Positions 28,215-39,170 of a stretch of 64,000 bases of DNA are shown in pieces (position 1 is the first letter of the stretch; each line of letters opens with the position of its first letter). This DNA comes from Thermomonas sp. HDW16. GTDB taxonomy: Bacteria; Pseudomonadota; Gammaproteobacteria; Xanthomonadales; Xanthomonadaceae. Location of the stretch: contig NZ_CP049872.1 in NCBI RefSeq assembly GCF_011302915.1, positions 1,178,001-1,242,000 on the forward strand. Reading direction: 5' to 3'. The notes beneath the pieces were generated by a model. The model saw only the letters and a program-made list of their open reading frames with translations, did no database searches and was not told the origin of the DNA. Both the position numbers and the translations under genes were made by a program.

Positions 28215-28949
28215 TCAGCGGCCGAGTTCGAACACCACTTCGATGTTCGCCGACAGCGTGCTCTCGCCCGGCGACACCGATGTTTCCTTGGCGAAACCGG
28301 CGTCCGCGGCCATCGCGCGCATCATCGGCATCGGCCGCGGGAAGCTCGCGCCGCCCTCGCTGATGCTGACGATCCGGCGCACCTTCAGGCCCAGCGCATC
28401 GGCATAGGTCTGCGCGCGCGCCTGCGCTTTCTTGATCGCGGCGATGCGCGCCTCGTCATAGGCCTCGTCCGGCTTGTCGACCTCGAAGCTAGGGCCGTTG
28501 ATCTGGTTGGCGCCCTGTTCGACGAAGGTATCCAGCACCTTGCCGAGCTTGGACAGGTCGCGCACCTTCACGTTGACGTTGTTGCTGGCCTGGTAGCCAA
28601 CGATGGCTGGCGGTGCGTTCTCCACGTATTTGTAGTTCGGGTTGAGGTTGATCCCGCTGGTCTGGATGTCGCGTTCGGCGATGCCGGCCTTGCGGATCGC
28701 GGCCATCACCTTGTCCATCTGCGCGGCATTGGCGCGCATCGCCGCATTGGCGTCGGCGGCCTGGGTGACCACGCCGGTGGAAATGGTGGCGACGTCCGGC
28801 ACGCGCTTGGCGTCTGCGGATGCGGACACGGAGAGCAGGGTGCCGTCGGCGGGCATCGCGTAACCGGCAGGGGATTGGGGCTGGGCGCAGGCGGTCATGG
28901 GAATCCCGAGGGCAAGGACGGTGGCGAGGACGAGCGGGCGGAACATCAT
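28215..28949 (-). CDS. SIMPL (DUF541) domain periplasmic protein
   Basis: A 244-residue exported protein of the SIMPL/DUF541 family. Signal peptide MMFRPLVLATVLALGIPMTAC, which could be processed as a lipoprotein (MTAC) or by signal peptidase I after AQA-like residues. The domain shows LLSVSASADAKRVPDVATIS, then RDIQTSGINLNPNYKY, GYQASNNVNVKVRDLSKLG and the repeated A-rich helix with AYADALGLK-type (here TYADALGLKVRRI). The E. coli member YggE lowers oxidative stress by an unknown route. Strong ribosome site AAGGAG before the tandem ATG ATG (28949 and 28946). Confidence 0.88.
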   Translation of the reverse strand: MMFRPLVLATVLALGIPMTACAQPQSPAGYAMPADGTLLSVSASADAKRVPDVATISTGVVTQAADANAAMRANAAQMDKVMAAIRKAGIAERDIQTSGINLNPNYKYVENAPPAIVGYQASNNVNVKVRDLSKLGKVLDTFVEQGANQINGPSFEVDKPDEAYDEARIAAIKKAQARAQTYADALGLKVRRIVSISEGGASFPRPMPMMRAMAADAGFAKETSVSPGESTLSANIEVVFELGR

Positions 28950-29089
28950 GGTGGACTCCTTGTCGATGCGGGGGATGGTAGCGGGCTGCCGAGTAGGCGG
29001 CAGGTGAACGCCACTGCGCGAGTGAACGCATGGTGAGTTGCAACGGGGTTGCATGCGGCCACCTGCACGGACTGCAGTCAGCCGCGGGT

Positions 29090-29095
29090 TAAACT
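29090..29095 (+). promoter_or_regulatory. -10 box TAAACT six bases before the maf ATG
   Basis: TAAACT, six bases, ATG. Same hexamer and spacing as before xseB. Probable leaderless start for the maf-rng unit; no clear -35. Confidence 0.45.
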
Positions 29096-29101
29096 TCGGG
29101 C

Positions 29102-29671
29102 ATGCTGCATCTTGCCTCGCGCTCGCCGCGCCGCGCCGAACTGCTGGCCCGCCTGGGCCTCGATTTCGGCGTCATCGACCTCGACATCCCCGAACAACAG
29201 GGCGCGTCCGAAGCCGCCTTCGAATACGTGCGCCGAGTGGCGCGCGAAAAAGCCGGCGCCGGCCTGCTGGAGGTCGTCGCCGTGCCCGATGCCGCGGTGC
29301 TCGGGGCGGATACCGAAGTGATCCTCGACGGTCGCGTGTTCGGCAAGCCGGCCGATGCCGCCGCTGCGGTCGAGATGCTGCGCGCGCTGTCCGGCCGCAC
29401 GCACGAAGTGATCACCGCGGTCTCGCTGGTCTCGGCCGGTCGTGAAGCCCAGGCGGTCTCCACCTCGCAGGTGAAAGTGACGTTACTGTCCGATGCCGAG
29501 ATCGCCGCCTACATCGACAGTGGCGAGTGGGAGGGCAAGGCCGGCGCGTATGCGATCCAGGGCCGCTTCCAGGCCTATATCGAATACCTGTCCGGCAGCT
29601 ACAGCGGAGTGATGGGCCTGCCGTTGTTCGAGACCTCGCGATTGTTGAAGCAGTTCGGGTTGCTCGCATGA
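29102..29671 (+). CDS. maf: Maf-family nucleoside triphosphate pyrophosphatase (YhdE type)
   Basis: A 189-residue house-cleaning enzyme that hydrolyses non-canonical or modified NTPs. N-terminal LASRSPRRAELL, catalytic aspartate D70 in VLGADTEV, KPAD, and the C-terminal GEWEGKAGAYAIQGR followed by GSYSGVMGLPLFET are family hallmarks; this set of residues points to the dTTP/UTP-preferring YhdE subgroup. Stop overlaps the ATG of rng (ATGA). The maf-rng pair is conserved in gammaproteobacteria, where Maf is also linked to the Mre/division region. Confidence 0.95.
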   Translation: MLHLASRSPRRAELLARLGLDFGVIDLDIPEQQGASEAAFEYVRRVAREKAGAGLLEVVAVPDAAVLGADTEVILDGRVFGKPADAAAAVEMLRALSGRTHEVITAVSLVSAGREAQAVSTSQVKVTLLSDAEIAAYIDSGEWEGKAGAYAIQGRFQAYIEYLSGSYSGVMGLPLFETSRLLKQFGLLA

Positions 29672-31161
29672 GTGAGGAACTGCTGGTCAACGTGACCCCG
29701 CGCGAAACCCGCGTGGCGGTGGTCGAGAACGGCATGCTGCAGGAGCTGCACATCGAGCGCGGCAGCCAACGCGGCGTGGTCGGCAATATTTACAAGGGCA
29801 AGGTGCAGCGGGTGATGCCCGGCATGCAGGCGGCGTTCGTGGACATCGGCTTGGAACGTGCGGCCTTCCTGCATGCCAACGACATCTTCCGCAGTACCCA
29901 GCTGGATGCCGGCGAAAGCGACGACGCGCCGACCAGCGCACCGATGCAGGTACAGATCCCGATCACCGAATTGCTTCGCGATGGCGCCGAGATCGTGGTG
30001 CAGGTGGTCAAGGATCCGATCGGCAGCAAGGGCGCGCGGCTGACCACCCAGATCAGCATTCCCTCGCGCTACATGGTGCTGCTGCCGCGTTCGAAGGTGT
30101 TGGGTATTTCCGCGCGTATCGAGGACGAGGACGAACGCGCGCGGCTGAAGGCGCTGATGACCGAATTGGCACCGTCCGGCGGTACCCACGGCTACATCGT
30201 GCGCACCAACGCGGAAGGCCAGGCGGCCGAGGCCTTGGCCGAGGACATCGCCTACCTCGGTCGTGCGTGGAAGCTGGTCGAGGAAAATTCCGCCACGGCG
30301 AACGTCGGCAGCTGCGTGTACGAAGACCTGAGCCTGCCGCTGCGCGCGGTGCGCGACCTGATCCGCCGCGACGTGGAGAAGGTCAAGGTCGATTCGCGCG
30401 AAACCTGCGAGCGGTTGCGCGATTTCGCCGCGCAATACATGCCGGAACTGGCCGAGAAGATCGAGCATTACAGCGGCGCGCGCCCGATCTTCGACCTGTA
30501 CGGGGTCGAGGACGAAATCGGCCGCGCGCTGGAAAAGGAAGTGCCGCTGAAATCCGGCGGCTACCTGGTGATCGACCAGACCGAGGCGATGACCACTGTC
30601 GACGTGAACACCGGCAGCTTCCTCGGCCAGCGCAACCTCGAGGAGACGGTATATCGCACCAACCTCGAGGCCGCGCAGGCGGTGGCGCGCCAGCTGCGGC
30701 TGCGCAACCTGGGCGGCATCATCATCATCGACTTCATCGACATGGTCGATGCCGAGCACCGCCGGCAGGTGCTGCGCACGCTGGAAAAACAACTTGCGCG
30801 CGACCACGCCAAGACCACGGTGTACGACTTCTCGCCGCTGGGCCTTGTCGAGATGACCCGCAAGCGCACGGTCGAATCGTTGCAACGCCAGCTCAGCGAG
30901 CCCTGCCACGAATGCAGCGGGCGCGGCACGGTCAAGACCGCGGAAACCGTCACCTACGAAATCTTCCGCGAGATCGTCCGCGCGGTGCGCCAGTTCGACG
31001 CGGCGCGGCTGCTGGTGATCGCCTCGCCGAAGGTGGTCGGGCGCATCACCGACGAAGAGTCGAACGCGGTCGCGGAGCTGGAGGAGTTCCTCGGCAAGTC
31101 GATCCGCTTCCAGGCGGACGCGCAATACATGCAGGAGCAGTTCGATGTCGTGCTGCTCTGA
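29668..31161 (+). CDS. rng: Ribonuclease G
   Basis: A 497-residue RNase E/G-family endonuclease that matures the 5' end of 16S rRNA and cuts some mRNAs. Contains the S1 domain (GVVGNIYKGKVQRVMPGMQAAF, interrupted, about 38-130), the catalytic DNase I-like domain with VDVNTGSF and FIDMVDAEHR, and the zinc-link CHEC (cysteines of PCHECSGRG) near 415. It lacks the long C-terminal scaffold of RNase E, hence RNase G. ATG at 29668 overlaps the maf stop. yhdP follows after 48 bases, the usual order. Confidence 0.96.
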   Translation: MSEELLVNVTPRETRVAVVENGMLQELHIERGSQRGVVGNIYKGKVQRVMPGMQAAFVDIGLERAAFLHANDIFRSTQLDAGESDDAPTSAPMQVQIPITELLRDGAEIVVQVVKDPIGSKGARLTTQISIPSRYMVLLPRSKVLGISARIEDEDERARLKALMTELAPSGGTHGYIVRTNAEGQAAEALAEDIAYLGRAWKLVEENSATANVGSCVYEDLSLPLRAVRDLIRRDVEKVKVDSRETCERLRDFAAQYMPELAEKIEHYSGARPIFDLYGVEDEIGRALEKEVPLKSGGYLVIDQTEAMTTVDVNTGSFLGQRNLEETVYRTNLEAAQAVARQLRLRNLGGIIIIDFIDMVDAEHRRQVLRTLEKQLARDHAKTTVYDFSPLGLVEMTRKRTVESLQRQLSEPCHECSGRGTVKTAETVTYEIFREIVRAVRQFDAARLLVIASPKVVGRITDEESNAVAELEEFLGKSIRFQADAQYMQEQFDVVLL

Positions 31162-31209
31162 CGTGATCGCGATGGACGCTGATCCGCTGGTGCCGGTGCG
31201 GCGAGAACC

Positions 31210-34200
31210 ATGACCACCCCGCTGCGCCGTCGCCTGCGCCTGTGTCGCCGTGGTGCGTGGTACGCACTCGCCGCGTTGCTGGTGCTGCTTGCCATCGGCA
31301 ACGGCATCGGCAGCCAGTTGCTGCCGATGGTGGAACGCAACCCGGACAAGATCGCAGACTGGCTGAGCCAGCGTGCGCAGCGCAAGGTCGCGTTCGACCA
31401 TCTGGACACCGAATGGACGCGGCGCGGCCCGTTGCTGCGTCTGGACAACCTGCGCATCGGCGACGCCGCCAACCCGCTGCGCATCGGCGATGCGGAGATC
31501 CTGGTGGCGCAGTACGCCGGTCTGTTGCCTGGGCGCTCGTTCACCGAGCTGCGCGTGCGCGGCTTGGATCTCACCTTGCAGCGCGATGCGGCAGGTCGCT
31601 GGAATGTGCGCGGCCTGCCGGGGCAGCAACAAGCGGTAGGCGATCCATTCGCCACGCTGGAGCGGTTGGGCGAATTGCAGGTGTCGGAGGCCCGGCTGCA
31701 TGTGCTGGCGCCCGAGCTGCGGATCGACATGACCTTGCCGCGCATCGACCTGCGCATGCGCGTGGACGGCCCGCGCATCCGCGGCGGCGCGCGTGCCTGG
31801 TTGCGCAAGGACACGACCCCGTTCGAGATGGCATTGGATTTCGACCGCGGCAGCGGCAACGGCCGCATGTATGCGGGGACACGCCGGGCGGATCTCGGTG
31901 AACTCGTGCAGACCGTGCGCGTTGCCGGCATTTCGCCCGTGTCCGGGCGCGGGCGCGTGCAGGCCTGGGCCGGACTGGAGGCGAACCGCGTGGTCAGCCT
32001 GCATGCCGACACGGCACTCGATGGCGTGGTGCTGCGTGGCACGGCATTGCCTGGCGATGCGGCGGCGCCAACATTGGATCTGGGCATCGTCAACATGGAC
32101 GCGCGTTGGGCCGGCAACACCCGCCAATGGCAGGCCAGTGCTGGCCGCCTGCGCATCGGCAACGGCAAGCACGGACAAGTCCTCGATGGCATCGCCGTGG
32201 CCGGTGGCGAGCGTTACGGCCTGCGTGTGAAGCGCATCGATGCCTCGCCGTTGCTCGCGTTGCTTGCGTTGAGCGATCGCGTGTCGCCGCAGTTGCGTCA
32301 CTGGCTGCATGCATCGTCCGCCGGCGTCGTGCTTGAGGACGTGGACGTGGCCGGTGCCCGCGGCGGCCGCTTGCGCGTCGGTGCTGGCCTGCGCGGCCTG
32401 CATTTCGCGCCGGTCGGCAACAGCCCCGGCTTGCGCGGCGTGGATGCGCAGCTGCAAGGCGATGCAGACGGCATGCGCCTGAAGTTCGATCCGCGTGCGA
32501 CGGCGGCCTTCGACTGGCCGGCCGGCTTCGGCGTGGTGCACGAGGTCGCGCTGGATGGTGAGGTCGCGCTGTGGCGCGACGGCGCGGGCTGGAGCGTGCA
32601 GACGCCGGGCCTGTCCATCGTCGGCAAGCAGTTGGACGTGCAGGCGCGCGGCGGCATCGGTTTTTCGGATGATGGCGGTCGCCCGCGGCTCGATCTCGCC
32701 GCCGACATCGGCGAGGCGCCGGTCTCGCTCGCTCGGCAATTCTGGGTGCACCACCTGATGTCGAAAACCACGGTGGATTGGCTCAACGCGGCCTTGCAGG
32801 GTGGCCGCCTGCGCGATGTGCATGCGGTGGTGGCGGGCGATCTGGACGATTGGCCGTTCCGCACGGAGAACGGCCATGCCGGCGCCGGCAAGTTCAGGGT
32901 CGATGCGAAGATCGTCGATGGCCTGTTGAAATTCCAGCCCGACTGGCCACCGATGGCGGCAGTGGATGCCGATGTCCGCTTCGAAGCGGATGGTTTCACC
33001 ATCGCCGGCAAGGGGCGTCTTGCTGGCGTGCCGGTCGCCATGTTCAAGGCCGGCATCCCGCGTTTCGGGCGCGCGGAATTGAGCGTGGATGCGGAGGCCG
33101 TCGGTAACGCCAAGGACTTCCTGGCGATGCTGCGCCAGAGTCCGTTGCACAAGGACTATGGCGAGACGCTGGACAACCTGCAGGTGGCGGGGCCTGCCAG
33201 CGCCGACTTCCATATGTTGTTGCCGTTCCATCACGATGCCGGCGCGCAGATGCACATGCACGGCAAGGTCGACCTGGCCGGCGCCAGCATGCGCGAGGAG
33301 CGCTGGAAGCTGGCGTTCGACAACGTGCGCGGGCAGGCGCGATATGACAACGGCGGATTCAGTGCCGACGGCCTGCAAGTGCAGCATGACGGCGCCCCAG
33401 GCGTGCTCTCGTTGCGCGCAGGGCCGCATGTGCGCGATCCGAAGCAGGCGTTCGAGGCCGAATTGCAGGCCAACATCGGCATCGATGCCTTGCTCGACAA
33501 GGCCGGCAACCTGGGCTGGCTGAAGCCATACCTGGGCGGGCGCTCGGCATGGACGGTGGCAGTGGCGATTCCGCGCGGTGCGGCGCAAACCACGCCACCC
33601 ACGCGCCTGCGATTGCGCTCGAACCTGGCGGGCACGGCGATCGACTTGCCGGAGCCGGTACGCAAGCCGGCGGCGCAGGCGATGGCGGCAACGGTGGACG
33701 TGGACCTGCCGATGGATCGCGGCGAAGTGTCGGTGGAACTTGGCAACCTGCTCTCGCTGCGCAGTCGCAGCAATGGGCAACAGACCGGTGTCCGCGTGCA
33801 ACTGGGCGGCGACACCGCGGCTGCGCCACCAGCCAGCGGACTGACGGTCGGCGGGCGAGTTGATCGGCTGGATGCGCTGGACTGGATCGGCGTGGTATCC
33901 GGCGGACATGGCGATACGTCGCTGCCGCTGCGCCGGATCGAGGTCGATGCGAAGCGGCTGCGCCTGCTCGGTTCCGATTTCGCCGATGCCAGGCTGGTCC
34001 TTGCGCCCGCCGCGCGCGGCACTGCGGTACAGGTGCAGGGTGCGGGTATCGCCGGTTCGCTGCTGGTGCCCAACCAGGACGGCGCCACCGTCGCAGGCCG
34101 CTTCGATCGGTTGTATTGGAAGTTCCCGGCCACATCGCCTGCCAGCGCGCAGCCGCAGGTGGCGAATGCGGGTGCAGCCGCATTCGATCCGGCCAACATT

Positions 34201-35043
34201 CCGCCAATGCTGTTCGAAGTTGGCGAGTTGCGCATCGGCGATGCGGTGCTCGGCAGCGCGCGCTTCCGCAGCACCCCCATCGCCGGTGGCATGCGCATGG
34301 ATGAATTTGCGTCGAATGGGGCCAAGCAGCGGTTGAATGCCAGTGGCACATGGATCGGCAGCGGCAACGCCTCGCGCACCCAGTTGCGATTGGACGTGGA
34401 TAGCGACGCATTCGGTGCGCTGCTCAGCGGACTGGGCTTTGGCGGGCAACTTGCCGGTGGCAAGGGCCGGCTCGACATGGATGCGACCTGGCGCGGCGGC
34501 CCGGAAGCGTTCGATCCGGTCGCAATGGAGGCCAGCGTGGTGCTGGATGCGCGTGATGGCCGCCTGCTGGAAATCGAGCCCGGTGCTGGCCGCGTACTCG
34601 GCTTGCTTGGCGTTGCCCAGCTGCCGCGCCGGCTGACGCTGGATTTCCGCGACATCTTCGACAAGGGTTTCGCTTTCGACAGCATCAAGGGCGATGTGAA
34701 GTTGGCGCAGGGCGTGGCGCGCACCGACAACCTGGCGATCAAGGGGCCGGCCGCCGACATCAAGGTGCGGGGCAGCGCCGACCTGCGCACCCAGCGCTTC
34801 GACCAGACCGTGGACGTGCTGCCGAAATCCGGTGGACTGCTGACCGCGGTCGGCGCGATTGCTGGTGGACCCGTCGGTGCCGCAGTCGGCGCGGTCGCCA
34901 ATGCGGTGCTGGACAAGCCGCTGCAGGGCCTTGGTGCGAAGACCTACCGCGTCACCGGGCCATGGAGTTCACCCAAGGTCGAAGTCACCACCCGCAACCC
35001 GGCGACGCGGGACACGCCCGCGGATCCGCCACCACAGGGTTGA
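31210..35043 (+). CDS. yhdP: YhdP family protein (AsmA-like phospholipid transporter of the envelope)
   Basis: A 1277-residue protein of the YhdP/TIGR02099 family. One N-terminal transmembrane helix (about 17-38) anchors it in the inner membrane; the rest, DUF3971 and the C-terminal AsmA-like part, is predicted to form a long beta-groove across the periplasm. In E. coli YhdP with TamB and YdbH carries phospholipids to the outer membrane. The start region [19 protein letters not shown] and the C-terminal [22 protein letters not shown] and [19 protein letters not shown] are conserved marks. Order rng-yhdP-tldD is standard. A very long antisense open frame over this gene is an artefact of GC-rich codon use. 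Confidence 0.94.
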   Translation: MTTPLRRRLRLCRRGAWYALAALLVLLAIGNGIGSQLLPMVERNPDKIADWLSQRAQRKVAFDHLDTEWTRRGPLLRLDNLRIGDAANPLRIGDAEILVAQYAGLLPGRSFTELRVRGLDLTLQRDAAGRWNVRGLPGQQQAVGDPFATLERLGELQVSEARLHVLAPELRIDMTLPRIDLRMRVDGPRIRGGARAWLRKDTTPFEMALDFDRGSGNGRMYAGTRRADLGELVQTVRVAGISPVSGRGRVQAWAGLEANRVVSLHADTALDGVVLRGTALPGDAAAPTLDLGIVNMDARWAGNTRQWQASAGRLRIGNGKHGQVLDGIAVAGGERYGLRVKRIDASPLLALLALSDRVSPQLRHWLHASSAGVVLEDVDVAGARGGRLRVGAGLRGLHFAPVGNSPGLRGVDAQLQGDADGMRLKFDPRATAAFDWPAGFGVVHEVALDGEVALWRDGAGWSVQTPGLSIVGKQLDVQARGGIGFSDDGGRPRLDLAADIGEAPVSLARQFWVHHLMSKTTVDWLNAALQGGRLRDVHAVVAGDLDDWPFRTENGHAGAGKFRVDAKIVDGLLKFQPDWPPMAAVDADVRFEADGFTIAGKGRLAGVPVAMFKAGIPRFGRAELSVDAEAVGNAKDFLAMLRQSPLHKDYGETLDNLQVAGPASADFHMLLPFHHDAGAQMHMHGKVDLAGASMREERWKLAFDNVRGQARYDNGGFSADGLQVQHDGAPGVLSLRAGPHVRDPKQAFEAELQANIGIDALLDKAGNLGWLKPYLGGRSAWTVAVAIPRGAAQTTPPTRLRLRSNLAGTAIDLPEPVRKPAAQAMAATVDVDLPMDRGEVSVELGNLLSLRSRSNGQQTGVRVQLGGDTAAAPPASGLTVGGRVDRLDALDWIGVVSGGHGDTSLPLRRIEVDAKRLRLLGSDFADARLVLAPAARGTAVQVQGAGIAGSLLVPNQDGATVAGRFDRLYWKFPATSPASAQPQVANAGAAAFDPANIPPMLFEVGELRIGDAVLGSARFRSTPIAGGMRMDEFASNGAKQRLNASGTWIGSGNASRTQLRLDVDSDAFGALLSGLGFGGQLAGGKGRLDMDATWRGGPEAFDPVAMEASVVLDARDGRLLEIEPGAGRVLGLLGVAQLPRRLTLDFRDIFDKGFAFDSIKGDVKLAQGVARTDNLAIKGPAADIKVRGSADLRTQRFDQTVDVLPKSGGLLTAVGAIAGGPVGAAVGAVANAVLDKPLQGLGAKTYRVTGPWSSPKVEVTTRNPATRDTPADPPPQG

Positions 35044-35093
35044 TCCGCGCCGCTTCGCCGCCATCTCATCATCGAGCCGAACGAAACGACCCC

Positions 35094-36536
35094 ATGACTG
35101 CACTCGCTATCGCCGAATCCCGCCTGCTGGCGCCTACCGGACTCGACCTGGACAGCCTGCAGCGCGCCTTCGGCAGCCTGCTGGGCCCCGGCATCGACTT
35201 CGGCGACCTGTATTTCCAGCATTCGCGCCGCGAGAGCTGGAGCATGGAGGACGGCATCGTCAAGGACGGCGCGCATGCCATCGAGCAAGGCGTGGGCGTG
35301 CGCGCAATCTCCGGCGAGAAGACCGGCTTCGCCTATTCGGATGACCTGGACGCGCAAGCGTTGATCGCTTCCGCGCACTCGGCGCGAGCGATTGCCCGCG
35401 ATGGCCGCGAACATGGCGCACAAGCCCTGCAGCGCCGTGGCGGACGCCAGTTGTATCCGGCGCTGGATCCGGTCGATGCGCTTGGCAACGAAGCCAAGGT
35501 CGCGGTGCTGCGTCGCGTCGACGGGTTGCTGCGCGCACTGGATCCGCGCGTACAGCAGGTGATGGTGAGCTTGTCCGGTGCGGTGGACACAGTGCTGGTG
35601 GCGCGCACGGATGGCGTGCTGGCCGGCGACGTGCGCCCGCTGGTGCGGATGAACGTGCAGGTGATCGTGGAGCAGAACGGCCGCCGCGAATCCGGTTACG
35701 CGGGTTTTGGCGGACGCTATTCGTACGAAGAATTGCTGGCCGAAGACAAGCCGGAAAAATTCGCGCGCGAGGCGCTGCGCCAGGCGCTGGTGAACCTCGA
35801 GGCCATCGACGCGCCCGCAGGGGTAATGCCGGTGGTGCTGGGCGCGGGTTGGCCGGGCGTGCTGCTGCACGAGGCCGTCGGCCACGGGCTGGAAGGCGAC
35901 TTCAACCGCAAGGGCACCAGCACCTATGCCGGCCGCATCGGCCAGCGGGTGGCGGCCAAGGGCGTGACGATTGTGGATGACGGCACGCTGGACGGCCGTC
36001 GCGGCTCGCTCAATATCGATGACGAAGGCACGCCGACCAACTGCACCACGTTGATCGAGGACGGCGTGCTGGTCGGCTACATGCAGGACACGCTCAACGC
36101 GCGGCTGATGGGGATGGCGCCGACTGGCAACGGCCGCCGTGAATCGTTCGCGCACCTGGTGATGCCGCGCATGACCAATACCTACATGCGCGCCGGCACG
36201 CACGATCCGCAGGAGATGATCCGTTCGGTGAAGCGCGGCCTATACGCGGTGAACTTCGGCGGCGGCCAGGTCGACATCACCAGCGGCAAGTACGTATTCA
36301 GCGCCACCGAGGCCTACCTGATCGAAGATGGCAAGATCACCGCGCCGGTGAAGGGCGCCACGTTGATCGGCAATGGCCCGGAGACCATGCAGAAGGTGGC
36401 GATGATCGGCTTTGATATGGCGCTGGACGATGGCGTGGGCGTCTGCGGCAAGGACGGGCAGTCGGTGCCGGTGGGCGTCGGGCAGCCTTCGCTGCTGATC
36501 TCGGAACTGACGGTCGGCGGAACGAAGGCGGGCTGA
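35094..36536 (+). CDS. tldD: Metalloprotease TldD
   Basis: A 480-residue zinc protease subunit that acts with TldE/PmbA on peptides such as microcin B17 precursors and CcdA. The modified zinc motif HEAVGH lies in [16 protein letters not shown] (about 262), with the conserved [15 protein letters not shown] region before it and the C-terminal [20 protein letters not shown] and [16 protein letters not shown]. The ATG at 35094 matches the family length; the frame is open upstream over the yhdP end. Its stop abuts that of the convergent yjgA with no gap (TGATCA). Confidence 0.96.
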   Translation: MTALAIAESRLLAPTGLDLDSLQRAFGSLLGPGIDFGDLYFQHSRRESWSMEDGIVKDGAHAIEQGVGVRAISGEKTGFAYSDDLDAQALIASAHSARAIARDGREHGAQALQRRGGRQLYPALDPVDALGNEAKVAVLRRVDGLLRALDPRVQQVMVSLSGAVDTVLVARTDGVLAGDVRPLVRMNVQVIVEQNGRRESGYAGFGGRYSYEELLAEDKPEKFAREALRQALVNLEAIDAPAGVMPVVLGAGWPGVLLHEAVGHGLEGDFNRKGTSTYAGRIGQRVAAKGVTIVDDGTLDGRRGSLNIDDEGTPTNCTTLIEDGVLVGYMQDTLNARLMGMAPTGNGRRESFAHLVMPRMTNTYMRAGTHDPQEMIRSVKRGLYAVNFGGGQVDITSGKYVFSATEAYLIEDGKITAPVKGATLIGNGPETMQKVAMIGFDMALDDGVGVCGKDGQSVPVGVGQPSLLISELTVGGTKAG

Positions 36537-37121
36537 TCAGCCGTGGTCTTCGTCGCCGTCGTCGAGACTGTCGTCTGCATCGTCGCCCGATGCGTCTTCG
36601 CCCTGCGCCATCAGTTCGCGCAGCTCGCGGAACAACTCGCGGAACGCGCGCGGCGGTTTGTTGCGCTTGCGTTCCTCGTGCACGTTGCGCACCAGCTGGC
36701 GCAGCTTCTGGCGGTCGGCGTCCGGATGCGCGGCCAGCAGGTCGGTCATCGCCGCGTCGCCGTCCTCGCCCAACAGGGTGTCGCGCAGCGCCTCGACGCG
36801 GTGCATCGCGGCGGTCTCGCGGCGGGTGGCGTCGCCGTCCTTGCTCATCGCATCGCGGATCGCGTCCAGCGCTTCGTCGTCCTGGCGACGCATCTGCTTG
36901 GCCAGGAACGCCAGCTGCCGCTTGCGCGCGCCGTAGGAAGTGATGCGCTGGGTCTCGCGGATATGCGGCATCAATTCGTCCGGAATCGGCAGCTTCGCCA
37001 GCTGCGCCGCACTCAGTGCCGCCAATTGTTCGCCCAGTTCCAGCACATCCAAGGCCGCGCGCCGTTGCTGGCTGCGGCTGGGGCTGAAGAATTCACCGGT
37101 TTCGTCGTCACGTCCTCGCAT
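36537..37121 (-). CDS. yjgA: Ribosome-associated protein YjgA/DarP (DUF615)
   Basis: A 194-residue acidic and helical protein of the DUF615 family; E. coli YjgA (DarP) takes part in assembly of the large ribosomal subunit. Conserved [19 protein letters not shown] and [13 protein letters not shown] are present; the tail is an acidic run of Asp and Glu from about 177. The start [11 protein letters not shown] (37121) matches xanthomonad homologues; an ATG six codons upstream at 37139 is possible but would overlap the pmbA start. TATCCT precedes it by six bases. Position between tldD and pmbA, in reverse, is typical of the family. Confidence 0.93.
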   Translation of the reverse strand: MRGRDDETGEFFSPSRSQQRRAALDVLELGEQLAALSAAQLAKLPIPDELMPHIRETQRITSYGARKRQLAFLAKQMRRQDDEALDAIRDAMSKDGDATRRETAAMHRVEALRDTLLGEDGDAAMTDLLAAHPDADRQKLRQLVRNVHEERKRNKPPRAFRELFRELRELMAQGEDASGDDADDSLDDGDEDHG

Positions 37122-37127
37122 CGCTAC

Positions 37128-37133
37128 AGGATA
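37128..37133 (-). promoter_or_regulatory. -10 box TATCCT six bases before the yjgA ATG
   Basis: Minus-strand TATCCT, six bases, ATG; it overlaps the plus-strand GATAAT (37130-37135) that could serve pmbA, so two divergent promoters would share these bases. Confidence 0.4.
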
Positions 37134-37138
37134 ATCCA

Positions 37139-38509
37139 TTGAACAGCTCCGCCATCGATATCGCCCCCGTTGCCGACGACAGCCAGGCCCGTCTGCAGCG
37201 CCTGTCCGGGATCGCCGAGCAACTGCTGGCACAGGCGCGTGCCGCCGGCGCCAGCCAGGCCGAAGTCAGCTGCAACGAGGACGCCGGTCTTGCGATCAAC
37301 GTGCGCATGGGCGAGGTGGAGACGGTGGAAGCCACCCGCGACCGCGGGATCGCGGTGACCGTGTATTTCGGCCAGCGCAAGGGCAGTGCCAGCACCGCCG
37401 ACCTGCGCGAGTCCAGCCTCGAAGCCACGGTGGCCCAAGCCTGCGCTATCGCAAAATTCACCGAGGATGATGCCGCCGCTGGTCTGGCCGATGCCGATTT
37501 GATGGCGACCACCCAGCGCGAATTCGACGGCTGGCATCCGTGGGATATCGATGCGCAGCAGGCCATCGACCTGGCCCTGGCCTGCGAGCAGGCCGGGCGC
37601 GACAGCGATGCGCGCATCGCCAATTCCGATGGCGCTTCAGTCAATACCAATGCTTCGATCAGCGTGTACGCCAATTCGCACGGCTTCCTCGGCGGCGAGC
37701 GCGGCACTTCGCACAGCATCGGTTGCGCGCTGATCGCCGGCGAAGGCGATGCCATGCAGCGCGACAGCTGGTACAGCGTGGCGCTTGCGCAGTCCGACCT
37801 GGAGCGGGCGGAAGCGATCGGTCGCAAAGCCGCGCAGCGCACGCTGGAACGGCTGGAGCCGCGCCAGCTGCCGACCGGCGAAGTGCCAGTGCTTTTCGCC
37901 GCGGAAATGGCGCGTTCGCTGGTCGGGCATTACCTCGGCGCGGTGTCCGGCGGTGCGTTGTATCGCAAGGCCAGCTTCCTGCTCGACAGTGCCGGCACTC
38001 GGGTGTTCCCGGAATGGTTCGGCATCGACGAGCTGCCGTTCCTGCCGCGCGGCTTCCGTTCCGCCGCGTTCGATGGCGAAGGCGTGGCCACCCGCGAATC
38101 GCCACTGGTGCGCGACGGTATCGTCCAGCGCTATGTGCTGGGTAGCTACTCGGCGCGCAAACTCGGGTTGCAGACCACCGCAAATGCGGGCGGTGTCCAC
38201 AACCTGCAGGTGCATGCGAATGCGGGTGATCTTGAATCGATGCTGCGCGGCATGGGTCGCGGCCTGCTGGTCACCGAGTTGATGGGGCAGGGCGTGAATG
38301 CGATCACCGGCGATTATTCGCGCGGTGCCGCCGGGTTCTGGATCGAGGATGGGCGCATCGCCTATCCGGTGGACGGCATCACCATCGCCGGCAACCTGAA
38401 GCAGGTGTTCGGCGCTATTGAAGCCGTTGGCACCGATGTGGATCCGCGTTCGCATATCCGCACCGGTTCGATCCTGGTCGGCAGGATGACGGTGGCCGGC
38501 AGCGGTTGA
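37139..38509 (+). CDS. pmbA: Metalloprotease partner PmbA/TldE
   Basis: A 456-residue protein that forms the heterodimeric TldD/TldE protease; TldE lacks the zinc motif and shapes the substrate channel. Family features: [20 protein letters not shown] near the start, a central [22 protein letters not shown] segment, and the C-terminal [20 protein letters not shown] and [12 protein letters not shown]. The start is taken as TTG at 37139, 18 bases from the divergent yjgA start; the residues before QARLQRL are variable, so the exact start is uncertain. Confidence 0.94.
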   Translation: MNSSAIDIAPVADDSQARLQRLSGIAEQLLAQARAAGASQAEVSCNEDAGLAINVRMGEVETVEATRDRGIAVTVYFGQRKGSASTADLRESSLEATVAQACAIAKFTEDDAAAGLADADLMATTQREFDGWHPWDIDAQQAIDLALACEQAGRDSDARIANSDGASVNTNASISVYANSHGFLGGERGTSHSIGCALIAGEGDAMQRDSWYSVALAQSDLERAEAIGRKAAQRTLERLEPRQLPTGEVPVLFAAEMARSLVGHYLGAVSGGALYRKASFLLDSAGTRVFPEWFGIDELPFLPRGFRSAAFDGEGVATRESPLVRDGIVQRYVLGSYSARKLGLQTTANAGGVHNLQVHANAGDLESMLRGMGRGLLVTELMGQGVNAITGDYSRGAAGFWIEDGRIAYPVDGITIAGNLKQVFGAIEAVGTDVDPRSHIRTGSILVGRMTVAGSG

Positions 38510-38591
38510 TCCCATCCTGCTGACCGCATGCGTCGTGGGTTGGCGTTATGCTCGGTAATACGGCGTCGCGCCGTCATACCGGGGAAACAGC

Positions 38592-39026
38592 ATGGAACAG
38601 AACGAGACCACCACGCCACCGCCCGTGCCGCCGTCGGCACCCTCGTCTGGAATCCCGCAGGACGAGCGGCAATGGGCGATGTTCGCGCACCTGTCGGCCT
38701 TGCTGGGCGGCTTGTTGACATCAGGTTGGGCGGGCAGCGTCGGCTGCTTCATCGGCCCGCTGATCATCTGGCTGGTCAAGAAGGACACGATGCCCTTCGT
38801 CGACGACCAAGGCAAGGAAGCGCTGAATTTCAACATCACCGTCGGCATCGTGTTCCTGGTGTTGTTCCTGCTGTCAATCATGACGCTTGGTCTTGGCCTG
38901 ATCATCACCGTGCCATTGATGGTCATCGTCGGCCTGGCATGGCTGGTCTTGACCATCATCGCCGCGGTGAAGGCGAACGAAGGCGTTGCGTATCGTTATC
39001 CGTTCACCCTGCGCTTGATCAAGTAA
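38592..39026 (+). CDS. DUF4870 membrane protein (first of two)
   Basis: A 144-residue protein with a proline-rich start (TTPPPVPPSAP) and three hydrophobic helices; DUF4870 marks are RQWAMFAHLSALLGG, DDQGKEALNFNIT and the C-terminal VAYRYPFTLRLIK. Function unknown. Ribosome site GGGGAAA before the ATG. A paralogue follows at 39171. Confidence 0.88.
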   Translation: MEQNETTTPPPVPPSAPSSGIPQDERQWAMFAHLSALLGGLLTSGWAGSVGCFIGPLIIWLVKKDTMPFVDDQGKEALNFNITVGIVFLVLFLLSIMTLGLGLIITVPLMVIVGLAWLVLTIIAAVKANEGVAYRYPFTLRLIK

Positions 39027-39170
39027 GGGTTCGTCGCCCGGGCCGACGTTTGGTCGCCGCTAGCGGCCATTCGTCGTCGCCAGCCTGTGCCAGGTCGGCT
39101 GCTGCCTTGCATGCCGGGCGTGCGCCCCCATCATCTGTGCAAGCCGGAATGCATCCGGTTGGAGCCGACG

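Noticed and set aside
27988..28407. A 139-codon plus-strand open frame across the gap between the tonB-like and SIMPL genes
   Set aside because: It crosses a terminator and the end of the SIMPL gene and shows no recognisable family.
29599..34449. A 1616-codon open frame on the minus strand across rng and yhdP
   Set aside because: It lies antisense to two well-supported genes and its translation is low-complexity His/Arg/Gln/Ala-rich, as expected from GC-rich codon bias. No domain is recognisable.
36534..36539. TGATCA at the junction of tldD and yjgA as a possible site
   Set aside because: It is simply the two convergent stop codons (TGA and the complement of TGA) touching.
37130..37135. GATAAT before pmbA as a ninth leaderless promoter
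   Set aside because: The distance to the chosen TTG is only three bases, so it does not fit the six-base pattern; the pmbA start itself is uncertain.
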